This document shows, piece by piece, positions 19,990 to 28,717 of a stretch of DNA of 64,000 nt. Source of the DNA: Tepidisphaera sp. Its GTDB lineage: Bacteria > Planctomycetota > Phycisphaerae > Phycisphaerales > UBA1924. The DNA is taken from positions 62,001 through 126,000 of the forward strand of contig WGNV01000009.1 in the NCBI GenBank assembly GCA_016124375.1. Reading direction: 5' to 3'. Each line of letters starts with the position of its first letter. The stretch's first letter is position 1. A program made the position numbers and the translations under genes. The notes under the pieces were generated by a model, which was not told the DNA's origin, did not search any database, and saw nothing but the letters and a program-made list of their open reading frames with translations.

Positions 19990-20259
19990 GCTCCTATCTG
20001 CCTATCTGGGTGGCCCCGCTGGGCCTCGGTGGCCACGCTCTGCTTGGGTGGCCCTTCTGTCCCGGGTGGCCCCTCTCTCCGAGAGGGGCGTCTTCTTCGC
20101 TCCCACCCTCCCTCACGGTCGGGCTACTGACTGAACCGACTTCCTCTCAACTTGGTTGCTCGTATCCGTACATCGCCGAGACCCTCGCTCGCGCTTCGGG
20201 CTCGTAGCGCCCTTCTTATTTAGCCATTTAGCCATTTAGCCATTTAGCCATTTAGCCAT
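19990..20259. repeat. Repeat-filled spacer between vWA gene and moxR
   Basis: This 270-bp gap is made mostly of repeats. It has several GGGTGGCCC-type units (20009-20070), a palindrome CCCCTCTC-TCC-GAGAGGGG in a 33-bp block (20064-20096) that recurs identically at 49249-49281, an R2 copy (20106-20131), an R1 hairpin repeat (20178-20205, minus) and five exact plus one variant copy of the octamer TAGCCATT (20221-20268). The array overlaps the stop codon of the vWA gene. A ribosome site for moxR lies at 19991-19995. I see no clear promoter. Confidence 0.75.
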
Positions 20260-23200
20260 TTAGTCATTTGACTCCTCCCCCATCTCCTCCTGCGCCTTCT
20301 TCTTCGCCTTCAGCAACCTCCCCATCCCCTCATCCGCCCCCGCAGGCTTCTTCAGGTCCCGCGTCGGCGTCACCTTCGCCTCGGCTCCACCCATCGCCAC
20401 GCCACCCTTGCCCGCGGCTTTCAACTGCTCCTCGCTCGCCTCAAACTTCGCCCCCGCCGTCTTCACCGCCTGACGCGCCGCCTCGCGCGCCTGCGCCTCC
20501 AGTTCGCCGGCCGTCATCTTCCCGCCGCGCTCCGCCAGCTTCGCCCGCGCCTGCTCGCGGGCCGCCTTGAGCCCGCCGATCGACTGCGCGCCCTTGGGCC
20601 CGCCCGCCCCAAAGCCGCGCTTCACCGCCCGCACCATCGCCGGCACATCGATCCTCACCCGCCGCACACCCACGTCCATCAGGAACAGCGTCAGCGCCGC
20701 GATCGCCGCCCACAGCCAGAAGGGCTGCGTCGACACCGGCATCTTGATTCCCTCGCGGCTCCACAACTCCGCGCTCGTCGCGTTGTCCCAGTCCAGCACC
20801 CTGCCGCCCGTCACCTGCGCCACCTGCAGCAACAACCCCGCGTTGTCCTCCAGCGTGCGAAACTCATCCGCGAACGGCCGCGTCACCGCCGCCTGCACGC
20901 TCCCCTGCAGCACCTGCCCGTTCCCGCTCGGATCGGGCGCGGCATACTTCAGCCCCAGCACATACGCCCCCGACTTCGCCGTCGCCACCACCCCCTGATA
21001 CCGCCCCGGCCCGACCTGCTTCAGCTCCACGTCCTGCCCCGTCCCGTCCGGCGCCGCCAGCCGCCCCTGAAACTGCGCGAAGTTGATCCGGTCGCCGCTG
21101 CCCGCGCTCGCCTCCACCGTGATGATCGTCTGGTCACCCTTGTTCTCGGTGATCACCTTCATGTTGGCGTTGCCCTGGGGGCGCATCACCCAGCGCATCT
21201 GCTGCTCCCAGAACTGCTGGTAGTTGCCCCACGCCACCCACGCCGGGTCCCACCTCGTCGCCGCATCGCTCGCAAACGTCACCACCCGCCCCAGCCCGTA
21301 CTGCCACTCCGCCAGGATCGGATCCCCCTCCTTGCCCTTGATCGTCGTCAGGCTCAGCCCCTCGCGCTCGGCCATCACCACATACCCATTGATCGGCGGC
21401 ACGCTCGTCAGGCCCTTCAGCGACTCGCCCCCCGCCAACACCTGCGGCGAAAACGCATTCCCCTCCCAGATCAAACTCCGCCGCACCGTCTGCGCTTCCT
21501 TGATGAAGATCTGCGGAATCGTCGCCAGCCCCGCCTGCGTGTTCACGAAGTAATACCGCCCGCCGCAGTACTTCGCGATGTACTCCATCCGCCCCGTCTC
21601 AGTCCCCCCGTGCGGATACACGCCCACGCACGAGATCGTGATCTTCTTCTCGACGAACTTGTCCAGCAGCGAGTTCGGCGGCGTCTGCGCATCCCCGTCC
21701 GAGATCATGATCACGTGCCGCTGCCCCGCGTCGCACGCCGACAACCCGTCATACGCCAGTTGCAGCGCGGGCGTGAAGTCCGGCATATCGCCGAACGCCA
21801 GGTTCTGAATGCTCCGCTTGGCCCCCGTGCCGTCGCCCACGGGCGAGAGCTTGTGCACCCAGCTCGTCCCGCCCCCCCAGCCATACTCGATCATCCCGAA
21901 CAGATCGAGCCTCGACAGCGAGTTCAGCGCACTCTCCGCCACCTTCCTGCCCAGGAACACCCCGTCCGGCGCCTCCACGCTGTGCAGCACCAGCGCCAGC
22001 GCACCCCGCGGCATCTGCCGCTTGTCAGGCGGGTCCAGCTTCACCGGCAGCGCATCCTCCAGAGGCGAACCGATCCACCCCCCCGCCCCAAACGCGTCGG
22101 GCCCCCCCACCATGAGCAGGCCCCCGCCCGTCTCATGGATGTACTGCCTGAGATCCTCCTGCCCCTTCTGCGTGAAGTCATACGCCGACTCGTTCAGCAT
22201 CACGATCGCGTCGTACCCGTTCAGCTCCGTCAGCGACGTCGGCATCTCCGCCGCCTTCCGCACGTCCATGCGGATCTTCGCCTTCTCCATCGCTTCCAAG
22301 AACGGCCCGTTCTGCGCCGCGTCCTGGCACAGCACCAGCACCTTGCCCTCACCCTGCACGATGCTCACCGCGCTGCTCTTGTTATTCTCCGGCACCGCGT
22401 CGTCGCCCGGCCCGTCAGGCTCAAACACTGCGTCAAACTTCTGCGGCCCGCTCTTCTGCACCTTCACCGGCAACTGCAGAACATTCAGCCCCGCCTTCAG
22501 CGTCACCTTCGCCCCGGCCTTGGGCGAATCCGGATCCAGATCCAGCGGCACATCGTTCATCGTCACCGTCAGCCGCCCGCTCGCCGGCTTGGTCGCCTGC
22601 AGCACGATCCGCAGATTGATCGTCTCCCCCTCCCGCGCCGTCGCCGGGGCCACCAGCCGATCCACCAGCACCTCATTCTCGTACTTGTACCGCACCGGCA
22701 ACACATCGATCGGCACGCCCTGCGCCCGCGCTGTCTCCGCCGCCGCCAGCACGTTCCCATCCGTCTGATTTCCGTCGCTGATCAGCAGGATCCGAAAGCC
22801 CGCGTCCTTGGGCGCCGTCGCCAGCGCCAGCCGCACGCCCGTCGCCAGGTTTGTCCCGTCCGTCGCCCCGATGTGCTGCCGCTCCACGTGATCATTCAGC
22901 CGCGACGGCAGCGCCTGCACATACGCGTCCTTGGCCACCGTCAGCACGCCCAGCCGGTCTTCCTTCTTCTCAGACCTCTCCGCCGCCCGCTTCACATAGG
23001 CGTCCACCTCGGGCTGGCGCGACGCGGGGATCGAATCGCTCGCGTCGATCACGACGTTCACCGCCAGGTCCTTGGCCTCGCGCCGCCACATCGGCTCGCT
23101 CATCGCCAAGGCAAGCAACAAGAACACCAGCAGCCGCGCCGCGATCGCCGTCCACTTCGTCACGTTGCCCAGCCCCGACAGGCTGCGCCGGGCCATCAGG

Positions 23201-23298
23201 AACGTAAACAGCCACGTCACCGGTATCAGCAGCAGCCACACGGGCTTGGTGCACTGAATCGGGCCAAAGACCATCGATGCGAGCAGCGCCATGTTCAT
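20260..23298 (-). CDS. Large vWA / glutamine-amidotransferase-like membrane protein
   Basis: A 1012-residue protein. Two N-terminal membrane helices (about 19-36 and 52-68) precede a vWA domain with an intact metal site (D85-A-S87-D-S89). A Rossmann-like class I glutamine-amidotransferase fold (about 320-420, GGGLLMVGGPDAFGAGGW) comes next, then a second vWA-like part ending in HVIMISDGDA, a beta-rich region and a last helix near 875-895. The C-terminal 110 residues are Ala/Lys/Glu-rich, predicted helical and cytoplasmic. This architecture (BatA front, vWA, GATase-like) is typical of large planctomycete proteins encoded beside MoxR operons. The start overlaps the NHL lipoprotein stop (ATGA). 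It probably sits in the cytoplasmic membrane facing the periplasm. Confidence 0.85.
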   Translation of the reverse strand: MNMALLASMVFGPIQCTKPVWLLLIPVTWLFTFLMARRSLSGLGNVTKWTAIAARLLVFLLLALAMSEPMWRREAKDLAVNVVIDASDSIPASRQPEVDAYVKRAAERSEKKEDRLGVLTVAKDAYVQALPSRLNDHVERQHIGATDGTNLATGVRLALATAPKDAGFRILLISDGNQTDGNVLAAAETARAQGVPIDVLPVRYKYENEVLVDRLVAPATAREGETINLRIVLQATKPASGRLTVTMNDVPLDLDPDSPKAGAKVTLKAGLNVLQLPVKVQKSGPQKFDAVFEPDGPGDDAVPENNKSSAVSIVQGEGKVLVLCQDAAQNGPFLEAMEKAKIRMDVRKAAEMPTSLTELNGYDAIVMLNESAYDFTQKGQEDLRQYIHETGGGLLMVGGPDAFGAGGWIGSPLEDALPVKLDPPDKRQMPRGALALVLHSVEAPDGVFLGRKVAESALNSLSRLDLFGMIEYGWGGGTSWVHKLSPVGDGTGAKRSIQNLAFGDMPDFTPALQLAYDGLSACDAGQRHVIMISDGDAQTPPNSLLDKFVEKKITISCVGVYPHGGTETGRMEYIAKYCGGRYYFVNTQAGLATIPQIFIKEAQTVRRSLIWEGNAFSPQVLAGGESLKGLTSVPPINGYVVMAEREGLSLTTIKGKEGDPILAEWQYGLGRVVTFASDAATRWDPAWVAWGNYQQFWEQQMRWVMRPQGNANMKVITENKGDQTIITVEASAGSGDRINFAQFQGRLAAPDGTGQDVELKQVGPGRYQGVVATAKSGAYVLGLKYAAPDPSGNGQVLQGSVQAAVTRPFADEFRTLEDNAGLLLQVAQVTGGRVLDWDNATSAELWSREGIKMPVSTQPFWLWAAIAALTLFLMDVGVRRVRIDVPAMVRAVKRGFGAGGPKGAQSIGGLKAAREQARAKLAERGGKMTAGELEAQAREAARQAVKTAGAKFEASEEQLKAAGKGGVAMGGAEAKVTPTRDLKKPAGADEGMGRLLKAKKKAQEEMGEESND

Positions 23299-24467
23299 CC
23301 GGGCCCACCGCCCGTCTTGGCGTCACCCGCGCCGGCCCCGCTCGCCGCGCTCGCCGCCGCCTTCTCAGGCTTCGCCTCCAGGGGCGTCTTGCCCGTCGGC
23401 AGCGCGATCGCCTGCACCCGGTTGTTCCCGCTGTCCAGGATGTACACGCGATCCTTCAGCCTCGTAATCCCCCAGGGCGTCGCCACATCCCCCGCCCGCC
23501 TGCCGCCCTGCCCGAAAATCCCCAGGCTCTTGCCGGTCGAGAGGTCAAACCGCTGCACCCGGTTTCCGCCGTATTCCGCCACCATCGCCGTGCCGTCGCC
23601 CAGCAGCACCAACCCATACGGGAACTTCATCTGCCCGACGCCGTCCCCCGCCTGGTCCGGCCCGCCAATCCACGCCACCAGCTTGCCGTCGTATGTAAAC
23701 CGCCCCACCCGGTGATTGCACGCGTCGGTGATCACCAGCTCATGCGCCGCCGTGTTCACCTCCACGCTCTGCGGGCGGCTGAACTCCGCTCCCTCCCCGC
23801 TCCCGAACCTCCCAAACGCAAACTTGAACACGAACTCCCGCTCGTCCCCCGGCACCGACCCAGCCGCCGGCTCATACACGCTCACGCGGTCATGCCCGCC
23901 ATACTCGCTGACATACAACCTCGCCACGCCCTTGCCGTCATCCGTGGGCAAAATCCCGACATCCGTCGGAAAAATGAACTGTCCGTCCCCCTCGCCATAA
24001 CTTCCAAACTTGGCGAGCAGCTTCCCACCCTCCCGCAACGGGTCCGCACCCTTCTCGACGACCGGGTCATAGATCATCACCCGGTGATAGTGCGTGTCGG
24101 CGATGTACACCCGCGTCGGCCCGCCCGCCGGGGGCGTAAACAACGTCACCCCGCAAGGCTTGCCGTTCTCAAACTCCGGCATCCGCCACCGCAGCGTGCA
24201 CACGCCCGTGCCGGGTTCCACCCGCTGCACCCACGCCTGCTTATCAATCACCCACAACTGCGAGCCGTCGCTGTCCAGGCACCGGGGGTACGAAAACTGG
24301 CCTGGCGAATCGCCGACCTCACCAAAACTGCCCAGCACCTCCAAGGGCCCGCCCGCCGGCGGCGCCTTCGAACATCCGCCAAGCACTCCCGCCCCTGCCA
24401 GCAACGCCATACCGCACGCCGCCATCGCCGCGCACGCCCGCCACCGACTTGTCGCGCTCAACCTCAT
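23295..24467 (-). CDS. NHL-repeat beta-propeller lipoprotein
   Basis: A 390-residue predicted lipoprotein. A signal peptide ends in the lipobox VLGGC with C32 as the lipidated residue. The rest forms about six NHL blades, each with the pattern of a Gly-Pro or Pro-x-Gly turn followed by VLVD- or VYILDSGNNRVQ-type strands (for example RVYILDSGNNRVQAI and RLYVSEYGGHDRVSVYE). NHL propellers bind proteins, carbohydrates or nucleic acids. The C-terminus is Ala/Gly-rich. It overlaps the vWA gene by four bases and is likely its partner in the periplasm. The permease gene upstream is 139 bases away, and this spacer shows nothing else. Confidence 0.85.
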   Translation of the reverse strand: MRLSATSRWRACAAMAACGMALLAGAGVLGGCSKAPPAGGPLEVLGSFGEVGDSPGQFSYPRCLDSDGSQLWVIDKQAWVQRVEPGTGVCTLRWRMPEFENGKPCGVTLFTPPAGGPTRVYIADTHYHRVMIYDPVVEKGADPLREGGKLLAKFGSYGEGDGQFIFPTDVGILPTDDGKGVARLYVSEYGGHDRVSVYEPAAGSVPGDEREFVFKFAFGRFGSGEGAEFSRPQSVEVNTAAHELVITDACNHRVGRFTYDGKLVAWIGGPDQAGDGVGQMKFPYGLVLLGDGTAMVAEYGGNRVQRFDLSTGKSLGIFGQGGRRAGDVATPWGITRLKDRVYILDSGNNRVQAIALPTGKTPLEAKPEKAAASAASGAGAGDAKTGGGPG

Positions 24468-24606
24468 GCGTCCCGCGTTCCGTCCTTCTGATCACTTCCT
24501 ACTGCCCCGCACCGGGTAAGGATGCGTTGGGATTCCACCCCGGGTTCGTGCAACACAAACTTCTTTCCATGCATCATCCGCGGCACAACATACACGCTTC
24601 GACCTC

Positions 24607-26202
24607 TCACGCCTCTTCCCGCGTCCCCTCCCGCGCCTCCGCCGCCCCAAACCCCAGCACCCACACCCCCAGCCACCCCACCCCCGCCAAAACGCCCATC
24701 GCCAGCGCGATCCACAACACCCCCACCGACAACTCCTCCAGACGGCTGTAATGCAGATACCCCAGCATCACCTGCGCGAGCCCCGGCGTCGCCGGGGGCT
24801 GCACGATGATCGTCGATTCAATCTCGTGCAGGCTCTGCATCGCCGCCAATAGCCCGGCCCACAGCACCGCCGCCCCGCCCAGCGGCATCGCCGTCTCCAG
24901 CCACCCAAACACCCCCATCGCGCCATCCATCCGCCGCAGAGGCTGCACCTGCCGCGCCGCCCGCGCCGCCAAGCACCCCAAACACGCCGCGGCTCCGCCA
25001 AACCGTGCCAGGTGCGTCAACACCACGATCCCCTGCGAATCCCCCAGCCACTGCCAACGTATCCCCAGCTCAGCAAAGGCTTTACCCACCAGCACCCCCG
25101 GCGTGAGCGCCGCCACCAGCCACGCCGTCGTGCTCCACCGGGCGATTCTGGCCGCCACCGGGTCGGCGCTGGTAAGCCCCACAAACACGCACAAAGCAAT
25201 CAACGCTGCCCCCGCCCCGACCGCCGTCGCCAGCACCGCGCTCTGCTGGGCGGCGTCCCCCGTAAGTGTCCAGAACATCATGACTTGCCGCCAGCCGCGC
25301 ACCGCCGTCGCGCACATCACCAGCGGCACCCCCACCCCAAACACCACCGGCGCCGCCCACCCCAGCCACGCACGGCGGCTAGGCCTCACCGGCTCAAGCA
25401 CTTCCGTCTCGCCCCCAGGGCTTTCCGCAAGTCGCTTGGCGATGTACCACCCGACTCCCGCCGCAATCGCGAGCAAGGGCCAACTGCGCGTCCACACCGC
25501 CAAGCCGCCGGGGGCTCTCGTCAAATCAAACCAGATCTGCACCGAGATCGTCGCCGCCTGCGCCAAATGGAGCGGCACCGCCGACCCCAGCATGAGCACC
25601 CCGCACACCCCAACCGCCGCCAGCACCGGTCCGCGGCTAAGCCCCAGCAAAACCACCCACTTACGCCACGCCGGCAATGGCTCCAGCCGCAATGCGTCCA
25701 ATACCGACTCCGGTATCTTCTTAAGACCCGCCGCCAGCACGATCGTCGCGATCGGCCAGCACCAGATCGAAAGCGAAAACAACGCCACCCCGCGGCCCAC
25801 CAAAATGGGTAGCCCATCCCACCCCATCTGCGAGGCCTTCTCGATGAGATCGCCAATGCCCGTCTGGGGGGCTCGAAAAAATCCGTAACCCACGTAAGAC
25901 AAGTAACTTGGGAACGCGATCACCGGCAGCAGCACCAGGCTCGCCCCCCACCCCCGCCGCCGCAGCGCCCAGCCGGTGGGCCACGCCAGCAGCGTCGCCA
26001 GCACCCCAATGCCGATCGCCCACACAAACGTCCACGCCAGCAGCGCCCACGACGGCGTCCACGCACCCAGTGTTTCCAAGGACTTACGTCCCTGCACCAG
26101 GTCCCACAGCACCACAGCCCCCGGGGCCAGGCACGTCACCCCGACCAACCCCAATAGCACCACTCCAGCGGCGCGAGCGGCAAGCGATGGGGTAGTCCTC
26201 AT
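24607..26202 (-). CDS. ABC transporter permease, double BPD_transp-type (iron/thiamine-like)
   Basis: A polytopic membrane protein of about 531 residues with roughly 12 helices in two halves, the size and plan of FbpB/ThiP-type permeases that import ferric iron or thiamine. The conserved cytoplasmic loop of the first half (EA-A-x3-G) appears degenerate: IPESVLDALRLEPLPAWRKWVVL. The second half shows ESTIIVQPPATPGLAQVM near its end. No ATPase or binding protein gene is adjacent, so the partners are encoded elsewhere or the protein has diverged. The ATG at 26202 fits the first helix; a GTG 21 codons upstream (26265) is also possible. The same-strand NHL/vWA genes downstream may be co-transcribed. 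Confidence 0.72.
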   Translation of the reverse strand: MRTTPSLAARAAGVVLLGLVGVTCLAPGAVVLWDLVQGRKSLETLGAWTPSWALLAWTFVWAIGIGVLATLLAWPTGWALRRRGWGASLVLLPVIAFPSYLSYVGYGFFRAPQTGIGDLIEKASQMGWDGLPILVGRGVALFSLSIWCWPIATIVLAAGLKKIPESVLDALRLEPLPAWRKWVVLLGLSRGPVLAAVGVCGVLMLGSAVPLHLAQAATISVQIWFDLTRAPGGLAVWTRSWPLLAIAAGVGWYIAKRLAESPGGETEVLEPVRPSRRAWLGWAAPVVFGVGVPLVMCATAVRGWRQVMMFWTLTGDAAQQSAVLATAVGAGAALIALCVFVGLTSADPVAARIARWSTTAWLVAALTPGVLVGKAFAELGIRWQWLGDSQGIVVLTHLARFGGAAACLGCLAARAARQVQPLRRMDGAMGVFGWLETAMPLGGAAVLWAGLLAAMQSLHEIESTIIVQPPATPGLAQVMLGYLHYSRLEELSVGVLWIALAMGVLAGVGWLGVWVLGFGAAEAREGTREEA

Positions 26203-26302
26203 GAGCGCGGGCAGTGTACGGACTTGGTTCACCAAGGTTGCACCGGGTAGCTCACCCTTGGGCACCCGCTCCCCCCTATTTCGCGCGTGCGCCTCGGGCC
26301 GA

Positions 26303-26308
26303 TATCAT
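26303..26308 (+). promoter_or_regulatory. Candidate -10 hexamer before the M24 peptidase gene
   Basis: TATCAT lies 9 bases before the ATG at 26318, with no ribosome site in between. It fits the near-leaderless pattern seen at other genes in the window. No -35 is evident. Confidence 0.4.
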
Positions 26309-26317
26309 CACCCCCTC

Positions 26318-27544
26318 ATGGGCAGTGCCAAGAAGACATCCAAGCGGCCATCCAAACGTCCCGCCTCTCGACCCGCCAAGAAGGTGGCCAAGAAGGCCAC
26401 CCCCAAAGCCGCGCCCGCGCCGGCGACGCCCAAACTCAAACTCCTGCCCGATCTCACCCCCGACTTCAAATCGCGCTTGGGCAAACTCGCGGCCGCCATC
26501 GACGCCCGAAGCGTCTCCCACGCCCTCATCACCAACCCCCTCGACGTCGCTTACTTCACCGGCTTCCTTGGCGGCGACAGCTACCTCGTCGCCGGCACCG
26601 GCGGCCCGGTCCTCATCAGCGACTTCCGCTACGAAGAGGAACTGGCCCCCGTCGCCAGCCTCGCCCGCATCCACATCCGCAAAGGCGGCATCATCGGCGC
26701 CGTCGCCGACGTCGCCAGCCAACTGAACGTCACCGAACTCGGCGTCCAGGCCGAGCACGTCACTCTGGCGCAGTCGTCGCAGTTGGCCGAGGCGCTGGGC
26801 GAGGGCAAGGCCATCCGCCCGCTCACCCGCCTCGTCCAACCCTTCCGGCTCATCAAAGACGACAGCGAAGTGCGGCTCATCCAAAACGCCGCCCGCATCC
26901 AGGAAGCGGCGCTGCGGGAAATCCTCCCCACCCTCGCCCCGGGCCAGACCGAGCTCGACATCGCCAGCCGCCTGGAAGCCGCCATGAAATCCCGGGGCTC
27001 ACCCAAGCCCGGCTTTGAGAGCATCGTGGCGGCCCGCGCCAACGGCAGCCTGCCCCACTACCGCCCCAAGATGGTGAAAGCCGCCAACAACACGCCCCTG
27101 CTCATCGACTGGGGGGCCACTTATAAGGGCTACCACAGCGACATGACCCGCGTCTTTGCCTTCGGCAAGTGGCCAGCGAAGGTTCGCGAGATCTACCAGA
27201 TCGTCCGCGAGGCCCACATGGCCGCAGCCGCGGCTCTCAAGCCCGGCGTCAGCACCCGCGACATCGACGCCATCGCCCGTGGGCACATCACCGACGCCGG
27301 CTATGGGCCCAACTTCGGACACGGGCTCGGCCATGGCCTGGGCCTGCAAGGGCACGACGAACCTTCGCTCAGCCACATGGCCTCGCCCACCGAACTCGCC
27401 GCGGGCATGGTCGTCACCATCGAGCCGGGCATCTACCTCCCCAACATCGGCGGCGTGCGCCTGGAAGACGACTACCTGATCACCGACACCGGCGCCACCA
27501 ACCTCTGCACGCTCCCGCTGGATATCGAATGGGCCACGTTGTGA
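26318..27544 (+). CDS. M24B aminopeptidase P / Xaa-Pro dipeptidase
   Basis: A 408-residue metallopeptidase that removes residues before or after proline. All five metal ligands of the pita-bread fold are present: D264 (LLIDWGA), D275 (HSDMTRVF), H339 (FGHGLGHGLG), E369 (TIEPGIY) and E383 (RLEDDY). A creatinase-like N-terminal domain spans about 50-180. The first 40 residues are an unusual Lys/Ala/Pro-rich basic tail with the repeated motif KKxxKKA, similar to the Lys-rich tail of Obg at 54449. ATG 26318 is the natural start; earlier in-frame codons lie in the divergent permease gene. It is probably cytoplasmic. Confidence 0.93.
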   Translation: MGSAKKTSKRPSKRPASRPAKKVAKKATPKAAPAPATPKLKLLPDLTPDFKSRLGKLAAAIDARSVSHALITNPLDVAYFTGFLGGDSYLVAGTGGPVLISDFRYEEELAPVASLARIHIRKGGIIGAVADVASQLNVTELGVQAEHVTLAQSSQLAEALGEGKAIRPLTRLVQPFRLIKDDSEVRLIQNAARIQEAALREILPTLAPGQTELDIASRLEAAMKSRGSPKPGFESIVAARANGSLPHYRPKMVKAANNTPLLIDWGATYKGYHSDMTRVFAFGKWPAKVREIYQIVREAHMAAAAALKPGVSTRDIDAIARGHITDAGYGPNFGHGLGHGLGLQGHDEPSLSHMASPTELAAGMVVTIEPGIYLPNIGGVRLEDDYLITDTGATNLCTLPLDIEWATL

Positions 27545-27564
27545 ATGTGTGATTCTGTATGTGT

Positions 27565-27592
27565 TTGACCGTGTGATCGCGTTCGTCATGAT
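27565..27592 (+). promoter_or_regulatory. Candidate promoter of accB
   Basis: TTGACC (27565-27570) and CATGAT (27587-27592) are 16 bases apart, about 100 bases before accB. The match at -35 is good and at -10 moderate. Confidence 0.35.
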
Positions 27593-27691
27593 CTCAGTGA
27601 ACCCCAACCCGGAGATTCGCAAAGCCTCATCTCCGGCGTCTTGAACAGACCCAACCAGCAACCCAGCGATCCAACTCGTGGAAAGGACAGC

Positions 27692-28174
27692 ATGGACATC
27701 TCCAAAATGGACATCTCCAAGATCAAAGAACTCATCGGCCTCATGACCCAGAACGATCTTTCGGAGATCGAGCTCAAGGACGACAAGCAGGGCATCAGCA
27801 TCAAGCGCGGCTACGCCGGCGGCCAGCCGCTCGTGCAATACGCTCCGGCCCCCATGCAGGCCCACGCGGGCGGCGCTGCGGCGACGGCGCAGGCCCCAGC
27901 CGCACCCGCGGCCGCTCCCGCCCAACCCGCGGCTTCCGGCCCGGCCATCGAAAGCCCCATGGTCGGCACCTGCTACCTCGCACCAAACCCCGACGCCGCG
28001 TCGTTCGTCAAGATCGGCCAAAGCGTGACGCCCGACACGGTGGTCTGCCTCATCGAAGCTATGAAAGTGTTCAACGAGATCAAGGCGGAGAAGGCCGGCG
28101 TCGTCGAACAAATTCTCGTGAAGAATGGCCAAGCAGTCGAGTTCGGCCAGAAGTTGTTCGCGATTCGAACGTGA
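27692..28174 (+). CDS. accB: Biotin carboxyl carrier protein of acetyl-CoA carboxylase
   Basis: A 160-residue carrier subunit that shuttles CO2 on biotin between AccC and the carboxyltransferase in fatty acid synthesis. The C-terminal biotinyl domain (about 85-160) contains EAMK with K125 as the biotin site. A flexible Ala/Pro linker spans 51-84. The N-terminus repeats itself (MDISKMDISK), so two ATGs are possible; the first has GGAAAGGA upstream at good distance. accC follows in the same direction, but 543 bases away instead of the usual close spacing, because a mobile-looking element with its own gene lies between them. Confidence 0.95.
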   Translation: MDISKMDISKIKELIGLMTQNDLSEIELKDDKQGISIKRGYAGGQPLVQYAPAPMQAHAGGAAATAQAPAAPAAAPAQPAASGPAIESPMVGTCYLAPNPDAASFVKIGQSVTPDTVVCLIEAMKVFNEIKAEKAGVVEQILVKNGQAVEFGQKLFAIRT

Positions 28175-28177
28175 GGA

Positions 28178-28705
28178 AAGAGACGAAGTTCCGGAGAGAC
28201 GAAGAGACGAAGTTCAAAGGCATTCGCGAGCGGTTGTCCGAGGAGACTTTGTGTGGCCGGAGTTCGACGCCTTGAAGACTTGGTTGCATGGCAACGAGCC
28301 ATGACCCTGTCCATAGAGGTCTACCGGGCCACATCGCGATTTCCGGTTTCCGAGCGATATGGGCTGACTTCTCAGGTCCGTCGGGCGGCTGTTTCGGTGC
28401 CTTCGAACATCGCCGAGGGGTTTGGCCGGGAAGACACGCCAGACATGCTGAGATTCTTCCGGATCGCCCGGGGCTCGCTCTTCGAACTTCGTACACAACT
28501 GCTCATCGCCCGCAAGCTTGAGTTTCTCCCAGCCGACGACGCACCGACCGAACTCATCGAAGAAACAGACCGTGTGCTTCAAGCATTGATCCGTAGTTTG
28601 CAGCCAGATAAACCACGACCTCGGCATGACAAGCATCCGGCAACCACGATAGAACTCGAAGTGCCTTGAACTTCGTCTCTTCGTCTCTCCGGAACTTCGT
28701 CTCTT
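28178..28705 (+). mobile_element. Inverted-repeat element carrying an S23-type gene, inserted between accB and accC
   Basis: Bases 28178-28217 and 28666-28705 are perfect 40-base inverted repeats built from AGAGACGAAG units and TTCCGG. They bound a 528-bp segment with one gene (28253-28669), whose stop codon lies inside the right arm. The left arm starts three bases after the accB stop and the right arm ends just before the accC ribosome site (AAGGG). The RNA would form a 40-bp stem with the gene in the loop, like the intervening sequences of 23S rRNA that encode proteins of this family. A gene-less relative lies at 44584-44787. No transposase is present. Confidence 0.8.
28253..28669 (+). CDS. 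S23 / four-helix-bundle family protein (rRNA intervening-sequence type)
   Basis: A 138-residue protein of the four-helix-bundle S23 family, known from open frames inside 23S rRNA intervening sequences and related to the Avd accessory protein of diversity-generating retroelements. Family marks are LEDLVAWQRA near the start, QVRRAAVSVPSNIAEGFGR (41-59) and FFRIARGSLFELRTQL (68-83). It starts with GTG, supported by AGGAG seven bases upstream. The last codons overlap the right inverted arm. The protein may bind nucleic acid, since the surface helices are basic, but its role is unproven. It lies within the acc transcript and would be co-expressed with accB and accC. Confidence 0.9.
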   Translation: MAGVRRLEDLVAWQRAMTLSIEVYRATSRFPVSERYGLTSQVRRAAVSVPSNIAEGFGREDTPDMLRFFRIARGSLFELRTQLLIARKLEFLPADDAPTELIEETDRVLQALIRSLQPDKPRPRHDKHPATTIELEVP

Positions 28706-28717
28706 CAAGGGTTTCCA

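Noticed and set aside
20221-20268. CRISPR-like array
   Set aside because: The octamers are directly tandem without spacers and no cas gene is nearby.
28178-28705. Ordinary insertion sequence between accB and accC
   Set aside because: There is no transposase; the only gene is a four-helix-bundle S23 protein, and the arms are far longer than typical IS ends relative to the element size.
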